A stretch of 64,000 nt of DNA. It comes from an uncultured Blautia sp. GTDB lineage: Bacteria; Bacillota; Clostridia; Lachnospirales; Lachnospiraceae. Where the stretch lies: the NCBI GenBank assembly GCA_958367245.1, contig CATXEA010000002.1, positions 124,001 to 188,000 on the forward strand. Direction: 5' to 3'. This document shows positions 50,180 to 58,035 of this stretch, piece after piece. A program made the translations under genes and the position numbers. Each line of letters starts with the position of its first letter. Position 1 is the first letter of the stretch. The notes beneath the pieces were generated by a model. That model did no database searches and was not told the origin of the DNA. It was given only the letters and a program-made list of their open reading frames with translations.

Positions 50180-50420
50180 TAATAAGAATCTTATTATCGC
50201 GGTACCACTCAAATTGACAAAATGTCCACTTTCTCATGTACAAACATACACTCCTGATTGATAACGGGTTCGGTTCCCGTCGGCGCCTACTCCTTTATCC
50301 AAAAAATTTCGGGCCGCCCTCGAAAGGCCATTCAACAATCTGCTTCATGCGGAATCACACCAACGCCGCTCTCTGTAATGCTGCCTGATTGTTTACTCCT
50401 CTTTCTCATCGGTTTATCTG
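50141..50420 (-). ncRNA. T-box riboswitch, predicted tRNA-Trp specific (UGG specifier)
   Basis: A leader of about 280 nt in front of the trpXYZ-like operon. The stem I elements are AGTA and GAA forming the S-turn, with specifier TGG directly after GAA (GTTGAATGG). The arms AACAATC/GATTGTT close the loop. A distal AGAGAG stretch is present, and the T-box sequence GAGTGGTACCGCG is the complement of 50198-50210. The terminator at 50141-50179 competes with the antiterminator. Uncharged tRNA-Trp would stabilise the antiterminator and switch uptake on. The specifier is read by eye. Confidence 0.88.
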
Positions 50421-50426
50421 GTTGCT

Positions 50427-50455
50427 ACTTTACCACTTTGAATTGTCATTGTCAA
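50427..50455 (-). promoter_or_regulatory. Promoter of the T-box leader and trpXYZ-like operon
   Basis: TTGACA (50450-50455) and TAAAGT (50427-50432) on the minus strand with a 17-bp spacer; start near 50420. Confidence 0.85.
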
Positions 50456-50474
50456 TAGTTTTTTATTTCTTTTT

Positions 50475-51119
50475 TTAATCCCTGTTCATCCTCTCCTGAA
50501 TATCCTTCCACGCTTCCTCGTCGATTTCTTCATCCCGAAACAGTTTCCGCCTGTCTGCATCTGTAATTGTACGGATTACCCTGCATGGATTTCCCGCTGC
50601 AATACACCAGTCCGGAATATCCTTTGTGACAACACTTCCTGCCCCGATTACAGTATTGCTTCCAATATGTACTCCCGGACATACGACGGTGTTTCCACCA
50701 ATCCATACATTGTCTCCTATTGTCACTGCTTTGCCATATTCATAAGCGGAATTACGGCTCACCGGATGAACGGGATGCCCTGCTGTATAAATTGCCACAT
50801 TTGGAGCAAGCTGACAGTTATCTCCGATTCTAATTTTCGCCACATCAAGAAGCGTACAGTTATAGTTCGCGAAGAAATTTTTGCCGACTTCGATATGTTT
50901 TCCATAGTCGCAGTAAAAAGGCGGATTGATGAAAGCATCTTCTGATTTTCCCAAAAGCTCCTTTACCACCTCTTTGATTCCGTCGAAGTCAGAGCGGTCC
51001 ATAAAATTCAGCTTTTGCAAAATCCTCCTGCATACAAGCTGCTCCTCAAAAACTGCTTCGTCTGATATATAAGCCATCTCTGCATCTCTGCGCTGTATGT
51101 TTGTCATTTTTGTTTTCAT
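50475..51119 (-). CDS. Sugar O-acetyltransferase (maltose/NodL/LacA type)
   Basis: A 214-residue left-handed beta-helix acetyltransferase of the maltose/galactoside/NodL group. The N-terminal Mac domain (RRDAEMAYISDEAVFEEQLVCRRILQKLN) is followed by hexapeptide repeats with the catalytic His in AIYTAGHPVHP near residue 116 and IGDNVWIGGNTVVCPGVHIGSNTVIGAGSVVTKDIP near 130-170. It acetylates a sugar with acetyl-CoA; the acceptor is unknown. The start at 51119 has a poorly placed site and the ATG at 51107 is an alternative. A perfect consensus promoter lies upstream. Confidence 0.9.
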   Translation of the reverse strand: MKTKMTNIQRRDAEMAYISDEAVFEEQLVCRRILQKLNFMDRSDFDGIKEVVKELLGKSEDAFINPPFYCDYGKHIEVGKNFFANYNCTLLDVAKIRIGDNCQLAPNVAIYTAGHPVHPVSRNSAYEYGKAVTIGDNVWIGGNTVVCPGVHIGSNTVIGAGSVVTKDIPDWCIAAGNPCRVIRTITDADRRKLFRDEEIDEEAWKDIQERMNRD

Positions 51120-51209
51120 CCTGTCTTTACCGCCTTTCCAAGCTTTCTTCTTTTCATTTATAATTTCAGCCTTTTCGCTCCGAACCTTACAACATTCGAA
51201 CTGTTATTA

Positions 51210-51238
51210 ATTATATGTTTTCTGCTGATAACTGTCAA
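51210..51238 (-). promoter_or_regulatory. Consensus promoter of the acetyltransferase gene
   Basis: TTGACA (51233-51238), 17-bp spacer, TATAAT (51210-51215) on the minus strand, a perfect match to the housekeeping consensus. Confidence 0.9.
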
Positions 51239-51263
51239 TGTCTTCTTGTGGCGCAGCCTTTCT

Positions 51264-52910
51264 TCATTCCTGCGCAGGGGCCATTTTCATCATCTCGTCT
51301 GCGATATTTAACGCATGGTCTCCAATACGCTCAAAGTCTGTCAGCATCTCAGAGAAAAGAATCCCTCCTTCATCTGTGCATTTTCCCGAACGGATTCTTG
51401 CATACATATTTTCCCTGAAAGCTTCTGTCATATCGTCGATTTTCTGCTCCATACCTGCAATTTTTTTATTCCAGAAAGCAATATCTGACGGCTTCTCCAT
51501 CATATACTCAAATAGTTTTGTGCAGATTCCCTTCATCTGCCCCAATTCTTCATTTGCCTGATCTGAAAAATGAATTCCCATCTCTGCAATCCGGTTGGAA
51601 TATCCTGCAATATTCATCGCATGGTCGCTGATTCTTTCAATATTGCCTGTAACAGAAAACAGAGAATTAAAAATCTGACTTCCTGTTCTCGTCGTCTCAT
51701 AGGAACCTGCAGAAGTAATATATTTCGATATTTCCTTATTCAGGAAATCTACATACTCCTCTCTTTCTTCCACAGCTTCGAATTTATCCCTGTCTCGTTC
51801 TGTTACTGCATCAAAGGCTTCTGCCACATTGCTGCGCGCCATCCCCATCATCCGCATAAGCTCTTTCTTAATTCCCTCCATGCAGATTACGGATGCGCCA
51901 AGCTTTTCCGTATTGATATGTTTGATATCCAGAAGATACTGCACACGCATTCCCTCTGTTTCTTCTTTTGCTCCCCTGTCTTTTAAAATCGCAACTGCGA
52001 TTTTACCCAGATAGGTTCCTACAGGAAGCAGAAGAATTGTCGTAACCACGTTGAACATTGTATGCAGGTTGGCAATCTGCGCCGGAGCATTTCCCGGCGT
52101 CCATCCTTCCACCATCCGGATAACCGGTGTCGCAAGACATAAAACCGTAAAAATCACTGTACCGAATACATTGAACATTATGTGGATAAGTGTTGTTCTC
52201 TTTGCATTTCTGCTCGTACCTATGGAAGCAAGAAATGCGGTGATGCAGGTACCGATATTTTGTCCGAATAATACAAAAGCCGCGCTTTTCAGACCTATCA
52301 TTCCGCTTCCCGCCAGAGTCTGCAGAATACCTACCGACGCAGACGATGACTGAATCAATGCAGTAAATATGGTTCCTGCCGCAATTCCGAGAATCGGATT
52401 TTCAAATTTCGTAAGAATGCTTACAAAGCTTTCAGAATCTGCCAGCGGTTTCATAGCGGTTCCCATCATTTCCATACCGATAAAGAGAACGCCCAGCCCT
52501 GCCATAATTTCTCCTATATGCTTTATTTTTTCATTTTTCAGAAATACGATAGCAGCTACTCCCAGAAATGCTACAAGGGGAGCAATCTCTCCTACATCAA
52601 GCGCAATAAGCTGACCGGTAATCGTTGTACCGATATTCGCGCCCATAATGATCCAGATTGCCTGATTCAGAGTCATCATCCCCGAATTAACAAATCCCAC
52701 TACCATAACTGTAGTTGCTGACGATGACTGAATCACCGCAGTAATCAGAGCGCCTACAATCACGCCTACAAATCTGTTCGCAGTGAGTCTTTCCAGTATC
52801 ACTTTCATCTTATTGCCTGCCGCAGCTTCAAGCCCTGTACTCATCATCTGCATTCCATAGAGAAATAAAGCCAGACCTCCAAGTAATCCCATAATATATG
52901 TAAAATTCAT
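51264..52910 (-). CDS. Na/Pi cotransporter family protein with C-terminal PhoU-like domain
   Basis: A 548-residue membrane protein. The transporter half (about 1-310) has two inverted Na/Pi-cotransport repeats with the hallmark QSSSATT motifs (VIQSSSATTVMVVGF near residue 60, LIQSSSASVGIL near 185) and GANIGTT/GQNIGTC. The cytoplasmic C-terminal half (about 340-548) is a PhoU-like helical domain (GNIERISDHAMNIAGYSNRI, TDFERIGDHALNIADEMMKM). It probably imports phosphate with sodium, with the PhoU domain controlling flux. A 28-residue membrane peptide is encoded 15 bp upstream in the same transcript. Confidence 0.92.
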   Translation of the reverse strand: MNFTYIMGLLGGLALFLYGMQMMSTGLEAAAGNKMKVILERLTANRFVGVIVGALITAVIQSSSATTVMVVGFVNSGMMTLNQAIWIIMGANIGTTITGQLIALDVGEIAPLVAFLGVAAIVFLKNEKIKHIGEIMAGLGVLFIGMEMMGTAMKPLADSESFVSILTKFENPILGIAAGTIFTALIQSSSASVGILQTLAGSGMIGLKSAAFVLFGQNIGTCITAFLASIGTSRNAKRTTLIHIMFNVFGTVIFTVLCLATPVIRMVEGWTPGNAPAQIANLHTMFNVVTTILLLPVGTYLGKIAVAILKDRGAKEETEGMRVQYLLDIKHINTEKLGASVICMEGIKKELMRMMGMARSNVAEAFDAVTERDRDKFEAVEEREEYVDFLNKEISKYITSAGSYETTRTGSQIFNSLFSVTGNIERISDHAMNIAGYSNRIAEMGIHFSDQANEELGQMKGICTKLFEYMMEKPSDIAFWNKKIAGMEQKIDDMTEAFRENMYARIRSGKCTDEGGILFSEMLTDFERIGDHALNIADEMMKMAPAQE

Positions 52911-52925
52911 TTTTCCATCCTCTTT

Positions 52926-53012
52926 TTATCTTTTATTATCAATCCACCAGCCCCAGATTCCTGCTGCCAGCGCAATTACACATAATACAATTACAAAAAT
53001 ATTTTCACCCAT
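52926..53012 (-). CDS. 28-residue single-span membrane peptide upstream of the Na/Pi cotransporter
   Basis: A tiny gene with an excellent ribosome site (GTAAGGAGGACTAT) before ATG at 53012 and a stop 15 bp before the cotransporter start. The peptide is MGENIFVIVLCVIALAAGIW plus GWWIDNKR: a short acidic N-terminus, one hydrophobic span and a basic tail, of the size of transporter-associated peptides such as KdpF. Position and signals make translation likely. A role as an accessory or regulatory subunit of the cotransporter is inference. Confidence 0.7.
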   Translation of the reverse strand: MGENIFVIVLCVIALAAGIWGWWIDNKR

Positions 53013-53028
53013 ATAGTCCTCCTTACGG

Positions 53029-53063
53029 AAGCATACAGAAACAAGCATACTGTCTGTATGCTT
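53029..53063 (-). promoter_or_regulatory. Leader with mutually exclusive hairpins before the 28-residue peptide gene
   Basis: On the minus strand AAGCATACAG (complement of 53054-53063) can pair with the adjacent GTATGCTT (complement of 53043-53050) or with CTGTATGCTT (complement of 53029-53038) just before the AAGGAGG site. The alternatives cannot form together, so a folding switch is possible. No known riboswitch family is recognised. Confidence 0.45.
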
Positions 53064-53133
53064 TCGCTTTTTTATTTTTTTGCATCAAAACCATGCCTGC
53101 ATATTTTCAGGCATTGAAATTAGGGGAAAGTAT

Positions 53134-53562
53134 TCAGATTCGTTTTTTTCCATCTGATCTGTGAAGATAATTTGCGATATGTTTCTCGGAAAATTCGGAA
53201 ATAAACTGTATTCCATCCGAGCTGATGTAAGATTTTCCCTCTGTAGGGATAGATATTTTCCGGCACAGGAAATCAGGGGATGCACTTTCATCCCTTCTCT
53301 GTACCATAATCTGTATATGACTTCTGCCAAGCCCCGCAGTTCCGCGGATTCCCAGCATCTCAGCAGTACACGCCTGTTCCTCGGAAAATGTTTTATTTCC
53401 GTAAGAAATAGAGGAAGACTCTCCCTCTGAAAAAGAGTATGGGAACATGGAATCTGCTCTGACCTCTTCAAAGCACACTCCGGATACTAACAACAAAAAG
53501 GGAATCAACGCACATATAAGTTTTTTAATTCTGCTGCCGAAATCACTCTTATTACGCACCAT
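53134..53562 (-). CDS. Small secreted protein of unknown function
   Basis: A 142-residue exported protein. GAAGGAGCAGT precedes the ATG at 53562. A signal peptide (KKLICALIPFLLLVSGVCFEEVRA, ending about residue 36) is followed by about 105 residues with a Ser/Glu-rich start (FPYSFSEGESSSISYGNKTF). A conserved-looking stretch then reads EEQACTAEMLGIRGTAGLGRSHIQIMVQRRD, followed by SYISSDGIQFISEFSEKHIANYL. The family is not recognised. It stands alone between the small-peptide/cotransporter genes and an MFS gene. Confidence 0.65.
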   Translation of the reverse strand: MVRNKSDFGSRIKKLICALIPFLLLVSGVCFEEVRADSMFPYSFSEGESSSISYGNKTFSEEQACTAEMLGIRGTAGLGRSHIQIMVQRRDESASPDFLCRKISIPTEGKSYISSDGIQFISEFSEKHIANYLHRSDGKKRI

Positions 53563-53658
53563 ACTGCTCCTTCAAACATAAAATCTGCCGTTTCACAGGC
53601 AAAGGTATCATAGCAAATAAGGACAGATATGGCAAGTAAAATTTTCTTTACATTCAAA

Positions 53659-53707
53659 AAAAGATACGGCAGAATCCCCCAAAATACGGATTTCTGCTGT
53701 ATCTTTT
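53659..53707 (-). terminator. Terminator of the MFS gene
   Basis: GATACGGCAGAATCC (53663-53677) pairs with GGATTTCTGCTGTATC (53688-53703) with small imperfections; seven A residues on the low side give a U-run on the minus strand. Confidence 0.85.
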
Positions 53708-53724
53708 TCCTGTTTTTTTCTTTA

Positions 53725-54903
53725 TTATGCTTTCATTTTTTTGCAGAAAAAAATCCCTGACAACAATAATACCGGAAAGATAACACCTGCAAAAATACCC
53801 ATTTTCAGATTATCTCCCAGTACATCTGATACCATTCCAACTACAGTCGGTCCCCCGGAACAGCCAATATCTCCTCCAAGGGCAAGCAGCGCAAACATGG
53901 CAGTACCTCCTCTGGGAAGTGCAGCCGACGCCTTACTGAAGGTTCCCGGCCACATGATTCCTACAGACAGACCGCAAACTGCGCATCCCATCAGACTGAG
54001 AAGCGGACTTTTGAAAAAAGCAATTCCCAAATATGAAAGAATACAGAGAAAGCTGCTGTAAATCATGAAGCGATCCAGATTAATCCTGTCTCCGTATTTT
54101 CCGTAAAACAGTCTGGATAATCCCATAAGAAGCGCAAATGCAAGCGTTCCTGCAAGGTCTCCGGCAGTCTTTGTAATGCCCAGACCTTTTTCCGCGAAAG
54201 TAGATACCCACTGGCTTACTGCCTGTTCGCTTGCACCTGCACAAATCATCATAACAAGTAGAACCCAGAATATTTTGATGCTAAATAATTCCCTTAGTTT
54301 AAGTCCTGTTTCTCCTTCCTCCATCAAAGGTGCAATAGGTACTTTCGTAAATACAAGGGCATTTATAACCGGAATCACAGCCCATACAATCGCCAGTATT
54401 TTCCAGTTTTCTATGCCTGCCAGATAGAAGAATACGGTCGAAAACAGCACCACTCCCGCATGTCCCCAGCAGTAAAACGAATGCAGCATACTCATTGCTT
54501 TTTCTTTGTTATCTGATGGACAGGCTTCTACTACAGGACTTACAATCACCTCCAGAAGCCCTCCTCCAATGGCATAAATCATAACTGCAGTCAGGATTCC
54601 TGCAAACGGAGAGGTCATAATATCCGGCAACACAGTCAGCAAGATAAGTCCTGCCGCAGCCATAATATGCGCTGTTACCATAGCAGTTCGATATCCAATT
54701 CTGTCCACAAATTTGACAGAAAGAAGGTCTACCAGAAGCTGTATTCCAAAGTTAAAGGTTACTAAAAGTGTAACCTGAGACAGAGAAATCTGATAGCTTC
54801 TCTGAAAGGTCAGAAACAGAAGCGGTACAAAATTGTTGACAATCGCCTGTACAATGTATCCTACAAAGCAGGCTGTGACCGTTCTGTTGTATTTATTTTT
54901 CAT
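53725..54903 (-). CDS. MFS transporter
   Basis: A 392-residue major facilitator with 12 predicted spans. The start at 54903 (MKNKYNRTVTACFVGYIVQ) follows CAAGGAGGAGATGAAA; the longer frame is rejected. The motif KFVDRIGYRTAMVTAHIM between spans 2 and 3 is a version of the family motif A. The middle segment EVIVSPVVEACPSDNKEKAMSMLHSFYCWGHAGVV resembles the FucP/sugar-permease-like branch. It lies 111 bp after the ECF S-component gene and may or may not belong to that operon. The substrate is unknown. Confidence 0.88.
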   Translation of the reverse strand: MKNKYNRTVTACFVGYIVQAIVNNFVPLLFLTFQRSYQISLSQVTLLVTFNFGIQLLVDLLSVKFVDRIGYRTAMVTAHIMAAAGLILLTVLPDIMTSPFAGILTAVMIYAIGGGLLEVIVSPVVEACPSDNKEKAMSMLHSFYCWGHAGVVLFSTVFFYLAGIENWKILAIVWAVIPVINALVFTKVPIAPLMEEGETGLKLRELFSIKIFWVLLVMMICAGASEQAVSQWVSTFAEKGLGITKTAGDLAGTLAFALLMGLSRLFYGKYGDRINLDRFMIYSSFLCILSYLGIAFFKSPLLSLMGCAVCGLSVGIMWPGTFSKASAALPRGGTAMFALLALGGDIGCSGGPTVVGMVSDVLGDNLKMGIFAGVIFPVLLLSGIFFCKKMKA

Positions 54904-55014
54904 TTTCATCTCCTCCTTGGGTATAAAAATACACTTCAAAATGTGTTTCGTCACATTCCAGAGGGATATTATATCACAGATTCTGCTTTGAGACATTGTA
55001 TATTTTCACATATT

Positions 55015-55575
55015 TCAGGCATATTTTTTTATCTGCCCTTTCATAGAATCCGACATAAGAGCAAGCACGGCTGCGGTAATTCCCACAGCAAGAAATCGAT
55101 CCAGATAATCTGTCAGCGCCTGAACAATAAATACGCTTGTAACAAGATTCATCCCCAATTTGTGCAGTAATACAACCAGAATCGAAGAACCGGAAGAGGT
55201 CACTCCACCGAAAAGAAATGCTGTTATTACAGCGCTTACTGCTGTTCCCGGCAAAGAGATAAGAAGTACGCCAAAAGGTGTTTTCCATTTTTTTATCCAT
55301 GAGGTTTTAAAGACGAATCCCGCCATAATTCCCGTCATAATCTGCACCGGAATAAAATAAAATGCATAAATATCTGTAGACACCCCTGATATGATTCCGC
55401 TTAATATTCCGGGAATTACTCCATAAGCCGGTCCTAGCAGCGCAGCAGTCAGAAATGTTCCTATACTATCTAAATATACCGGAAGCTTCAGCATTAAAGC
55501 AATGCTTCCGCCCACAAGATTTATCACTGTACAAAATGCAATAAAACAAATTTGAAATGCTGTTATTTTTTTCAT
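55015..55575 (-). CDS. ECF transporter S component, probable queuosine/queuine precursor uptake
   Basis: A 186-residue, six-span protein of the ECF S-component type (AFQICFIAFCTVINLVGGSIALMLKLPVYLDSIGTFLTAALLGPAYGVIPG at the N-terminus, then a GVLLISLPGTAVSAVITAFLFGG segment). S components bind the vitamin or base and dock with a shared EcfAAT energy module, which is not in this window. It starts 14 bp after a nucleoside hydrolase gene, and both are under a preQ1-I riboswitch. The ligand is therefore probably preQ1, queuine or queuosine, as for QueT/QrtT-type components. Confidence 0.82.
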   Translation of the reverse strand: MKKITAFQICFIAFCTVINLVGGSIALMLKLPVYLDSIGTFLTAALLGPAYGVIPGILSGIISGVSTDIYAFYFIPVQIMTGIMAGFVFKTSWIKKWKTPFGVLLISLPGTAVSAVITAFLFGGVTSSGSSILVVLLHKLGMNLVTSVFIVQALTDYLDRFLAVGITAAVLALMSDSMKGQIKKYA

Positions 55576-55589
55576 TCTTCTGCCCCCTT

Positions 55590-56564
55590 TTACATAATCT
55601 GTAAAAGGATTTTTCGGATTTCCTGTTCATCCTCTCCAAAAACCCTGTTTAAAAACATAGTCATAAATTCTTTCTGGTTCACCTCTGTAAGCACATGGCT
55701 GTTCGGCTCTTTTTTCCAGAAATCCATAGAATCTGTAACAGACTGTCCTATACTTATTCCTTCTGTTTCCACTGTTGTATAGCTGCCAAATCCGCTGCAT
55801 AATTCTCTATTTATAAAATAGGCAACTGCCAACGGATCGTTGATTACACAACCGATTACTCTTTCATATTTCCAGTGAAAATCATAATAAAAACGTGTAA
55901 TCTTTTTGATAAATCCGCCTTTTTCTTTATCAAGTATCTGCATGTATTCCAATATATTAGGCGTCAGAACGATTTTTCTTGTTACATCCAGCCCCACCAT
56001 ATGTATTTTTTTTGGCAGATTTTCATATACATATCTCGCAGCATCCGGGTCGCACCAGTAATTATATTCCGCAACCGGAGAGCAGTTTCCATGACTCTTA
56101 AAGCTTCCTCCCATAGAGATAAACTCATCCAGATTTTTAAATACTTCTCTGTTTTTTTGCAGTGCTTTTGCAATATTTGTAAGCGGTCCCACTGCAATAA
56201 TCGACACATTCTTTTGGGTTTTAAGCGTATTGATCAGGAAATTCACAGCATTTTTTTTCGCCCTCGTTTCTGTCACAGCCGGATAGTTACTTTCTCCAAG
56301 ACCGTCCATTCCATGTGTATCCTGCGCGCTGATGTAATCTCTTTTAAGCGGCGCCTCCTCTCCACAATATACAGGAATATCCAGCCTGCCCATAAATTTC
56401 AGCACCTTTAATGCGTTTTCTGCGCCAATATCTGTGGGTACATTTCCGCATACAACCGTAATTCCGATTACCTCCAGTTCCGGAGAAGACAATGCAAGCA
56501 TCAGGGCTAATGTATCGTCGATTCCGGGGTCACAGTCAATGATTATTTTTCGTTTCGCATTCAT
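55590..56564 (-). CDS. Nucleoside hydrolase, probable queuosine hydrolase (QueK-like)
   Basis: A 324-residue member of the inosine-uridine nucleoside N-ribohydrolase family. The Ca2+-binding N-terminal motif DCDPGIDDTLALMLAL is at residues 10-25. TVVCGNVPTDIGAENALKVL near 38, VGPLTNIAKALQ near 124, and the C-terminal active-site region GCVINDPLAVAYFI near 240 complete the set. Its operon is controlled by a preQ1-I riboswitch and includes an ECF S component. In C. difficile a family member (QueK) cleaves queuosine to queuine, so a salvage role is likely here. General nucleoside hydrolysis is the alternative. Confidence 0.88.
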   Translation of the reverse strand: MNAKRKIIIDCDPGIDDTLALMLALSSPELEVIGITVVCGNVPTDIGAENALKVLKFMGRLDIPVYCGEEAPLKRDYISAQDTHGMDGLGESNYPAVTETRAKKNAVNFLINTLKTQKNVSIIAVGPLTNIAKALQKNREVFKNLDEFISMGGSFKSHGNCSPVAEYNYWCDPDAARYVYENLPKKIHMVGLDVTRKIVLTPNILEYMQILDKEKGGFIKKITRFYYDFHWKYERVIGCVINDPLAVAYFINRELCSGFGSYTTVETEGISIGQSVTDSMDFWKKEPNSHVLTEVNQKEFMTMFLNRVFGEDEQEIRKILLQIM

Positions 56565-56607
56565 TTTCCAATCTCCTTTTCTTTTACTTATTTAAGAAAA
56601 GAATCGC

Positions 56608-56729
56608 AAAAAAATACCGCATCCGCTAAGGATACGGCACACTGGAAAGAGCCTGTTTTTGCACAGACTCTTTCCTGATATTTTGCTTTTCAATCCTTAG
56701 TTTTTTATCCTGGGAAGTTTTCGAACCAG
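56608..56729 (-). ncRNA. preQ1-I riboswitch with transcription terminator
   Basis: The aptamer (56695-56729) has the P1 arms CTGG and CCAG, the GGTTCGAAAACTTCCCAG hairpin and the A-rich tail ATAAAAAACTAAGG of preQ1 class I. The tail CTAAGGAT (complement of 56693-56700) is perfectly complementary to ATCCTTAG (complement of 56626-56633) in the 5' arm of the terminator (56608-56637, with a U7 tail). Ligand would hold the tail in the pseudoknot and let the terminator form, so the operon is off when preQ1 is plentiful. A second hairpin, GGAAAGAG/CTCTTTCC, lies at 56644-56675. Confidence 0.88.
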
Positions 56730-56773
56730 TCCAAAATGAATTTTCATTTTGATTTTATAAATGCTCGGAAATG

Positions 56774-56802
56774 ATTATAACACAGATTATCTTTATTGTA
56801 TA
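56774..56802 (-). promoter_or_regulatory. Promoter of the preQ1 riboswitch operon
   Basis: TATACA (56797-56802) and a perfect TATAAT (56774-56779) on the minus strand with a 17-bp spacer. Confidence 0.7.
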
Positions 56803-56816
56803 GAGAAAATCCCGTG

Positions 56817-57824
56817 TTATTTTTCCTGAAGTTCCTGAAGCTGTCTCTGCATTTTTTCCAGAGTTTCCTGAGATTGCCTGCGCTCCTGTTCTAACTGGGC
56901 GTTTATCTGCTTTAACTGGGCATCTTTCTGATTAATCTCCTCCTGCATCTCATCAATCATATACTGAACTGTATTTCTGTCCATTTCCAACAATTCTTTT
57001 GAATACATTTCCATCACCTTCTCCACATTTCGGCACATTTCATATACATGCTCGTACAATGGCTTGAATTCCGGATATTTCTCCAAAAGCTCAATTATTC
57101 TTTCCGGGGAATCATCGCTGAAGAACACAAGCCACCCGTCCAATTTGTTCCTGATACCTTTATTGTGAATGTTTCTTAAAAATATGTCAAGCGGTATAAA
57201 AAGATATTTTTGAAGAAGATTTATCTCAAGACCTGTATCAGATTTTTGACTGAATTGATGAAGATATGCTTCCGGAAACTGTTTGAATTCTACCGGGCTT
57301 TTTTCGAACAAAATAACTGTGTATACATTTTTCATATCCTTATACGCATTTTTGTGCTTATCGCTTCCCCGAATTCTCTTATACTGTCTCAGCAGCAGAT
57401 CTGCCGAATAACAGGCGCTTCTCTCCCCCGGAAAACGATACCCTATTTTCTGCACCTCCACATTACAAAGGCTTCCATCCTCCAGACGCACCAAAATGTC
57501 CATAATCAGAAGGCTGCTTTCATCTGCGATTCTGGAACTGTCATTTGGCAGAACACTCTCTATCCTGACCTTCTGCCCCAACAGCAGGCTCAAAAACTCA
57601 TTCAGCCGTTCCGGTACATTCTCCGGGTTCATAATCTCTTTGAAAAACGAATCATATAAAAGCTTTACTCCTCGTACTCCGGTGCAAAAATCAAGAAACT
57701 CTCCCTGCTGTGTTTCTGTCCACTGGCTGAACATCTTCTTTAAATGACTTTTACTGGCGATTTCTTCCAGAATTTCCTCACGGCTTTTTATCATTGGAAA
57801 ATACTGTCTCAAATTCCCTGACAT
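56817..57824 (-). CDS. Rpn-family PD-(D/E)XK nuclease-like protein
   Basis: A 335-residue member of the Rpn / PDDEXK-2 transposase-like family. The nuclease core lies near residues 55-200: LLYDSFFKEIM, then the catalytic pair in LIMDILVRLEDGSLCNVEVQKIGY (Asp, and Glu-x-Gln), and YADLLLRQYKRI-like helices. The C-terminal 45 residues (INQKDAQLKQINAQLEQERR and so on) are a low-complexity coiled coil. Family members promote recombination and are often mobile or multicopy in gut clostridia. No terminal inverted repeats are seen. A CAGGGAGGTATAAGG site precedes the start. Confidence 0.88.
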   Translation of the reverse strand: MSGNLRQYFPMIKSREEILEEIASKSHLKKMFSQWTETQQGEFLDFCTGVRGVKLLYDSFFKEIMNPENVPERLNEFLSLLLGQKVRIESVLPNDSSRIADESSLLIMDILVRLEDGSLCNVEVQKIGYRFPGERSACYSADLLLRQYKRIRGSDKHKNAYKDMKNVYTVILFEKSPVEFKQFPEAYLHQFSQKSDTGLEINLLQKYLFIPLDIFLRNIHNKGIRNKLDGWLVFFSDDSPERIIELLEKYPEFKPLYEHVYEMCRNVEKVMEMYSKELLEMDRNTVQYMIDEMQEEINQKDAQLKQINAQLEQERRQSQETLEKMQRQLQELQEK

Positions 57825-57970
57825 CCTTATACCTCCCTGTTCTGCTATTTATTTCTCGTCTCTTATTACCTCATGCTGAAAATTACCTGGAATTCAGGCG
57901 TTGAAATGCTGTTGTCCACATTCAGAAATTTTTACTGTTTGATATATTTAGCTTAGCATAAACAGGTACA

Positions 57971-58028
57971 AAAAACAAACAGATTCGTGCGACAAGTTTC
58001 GACATATATTGTCACAGCAAATCTGTTT
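57971..58028 (-). terminator. Terminator of the GNAT-led metabolite-enzyme run
   Basis: AAACAGATT (57977-57985) pairs with AATCTGTTT (58020-58028) around inner structure, followed on the minus strand by GTTTTTTG. Confidence 0.7.
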
Positions 58029-58035
58029 ATCTTTA

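Noticed and set aside
50265..50280. GGGTTCGGTTCCCGT resembling a tRNA T-arm
   Set aside because: It lies inside the T-box leader; no acceptor stem or anticodon arm is present.
53085..53471. Alternative minus-strand frame overlapping the small secreted protein gene
   Set aside because: No ribosome site, and the overlapping frame has a strong site and a signal peptide.
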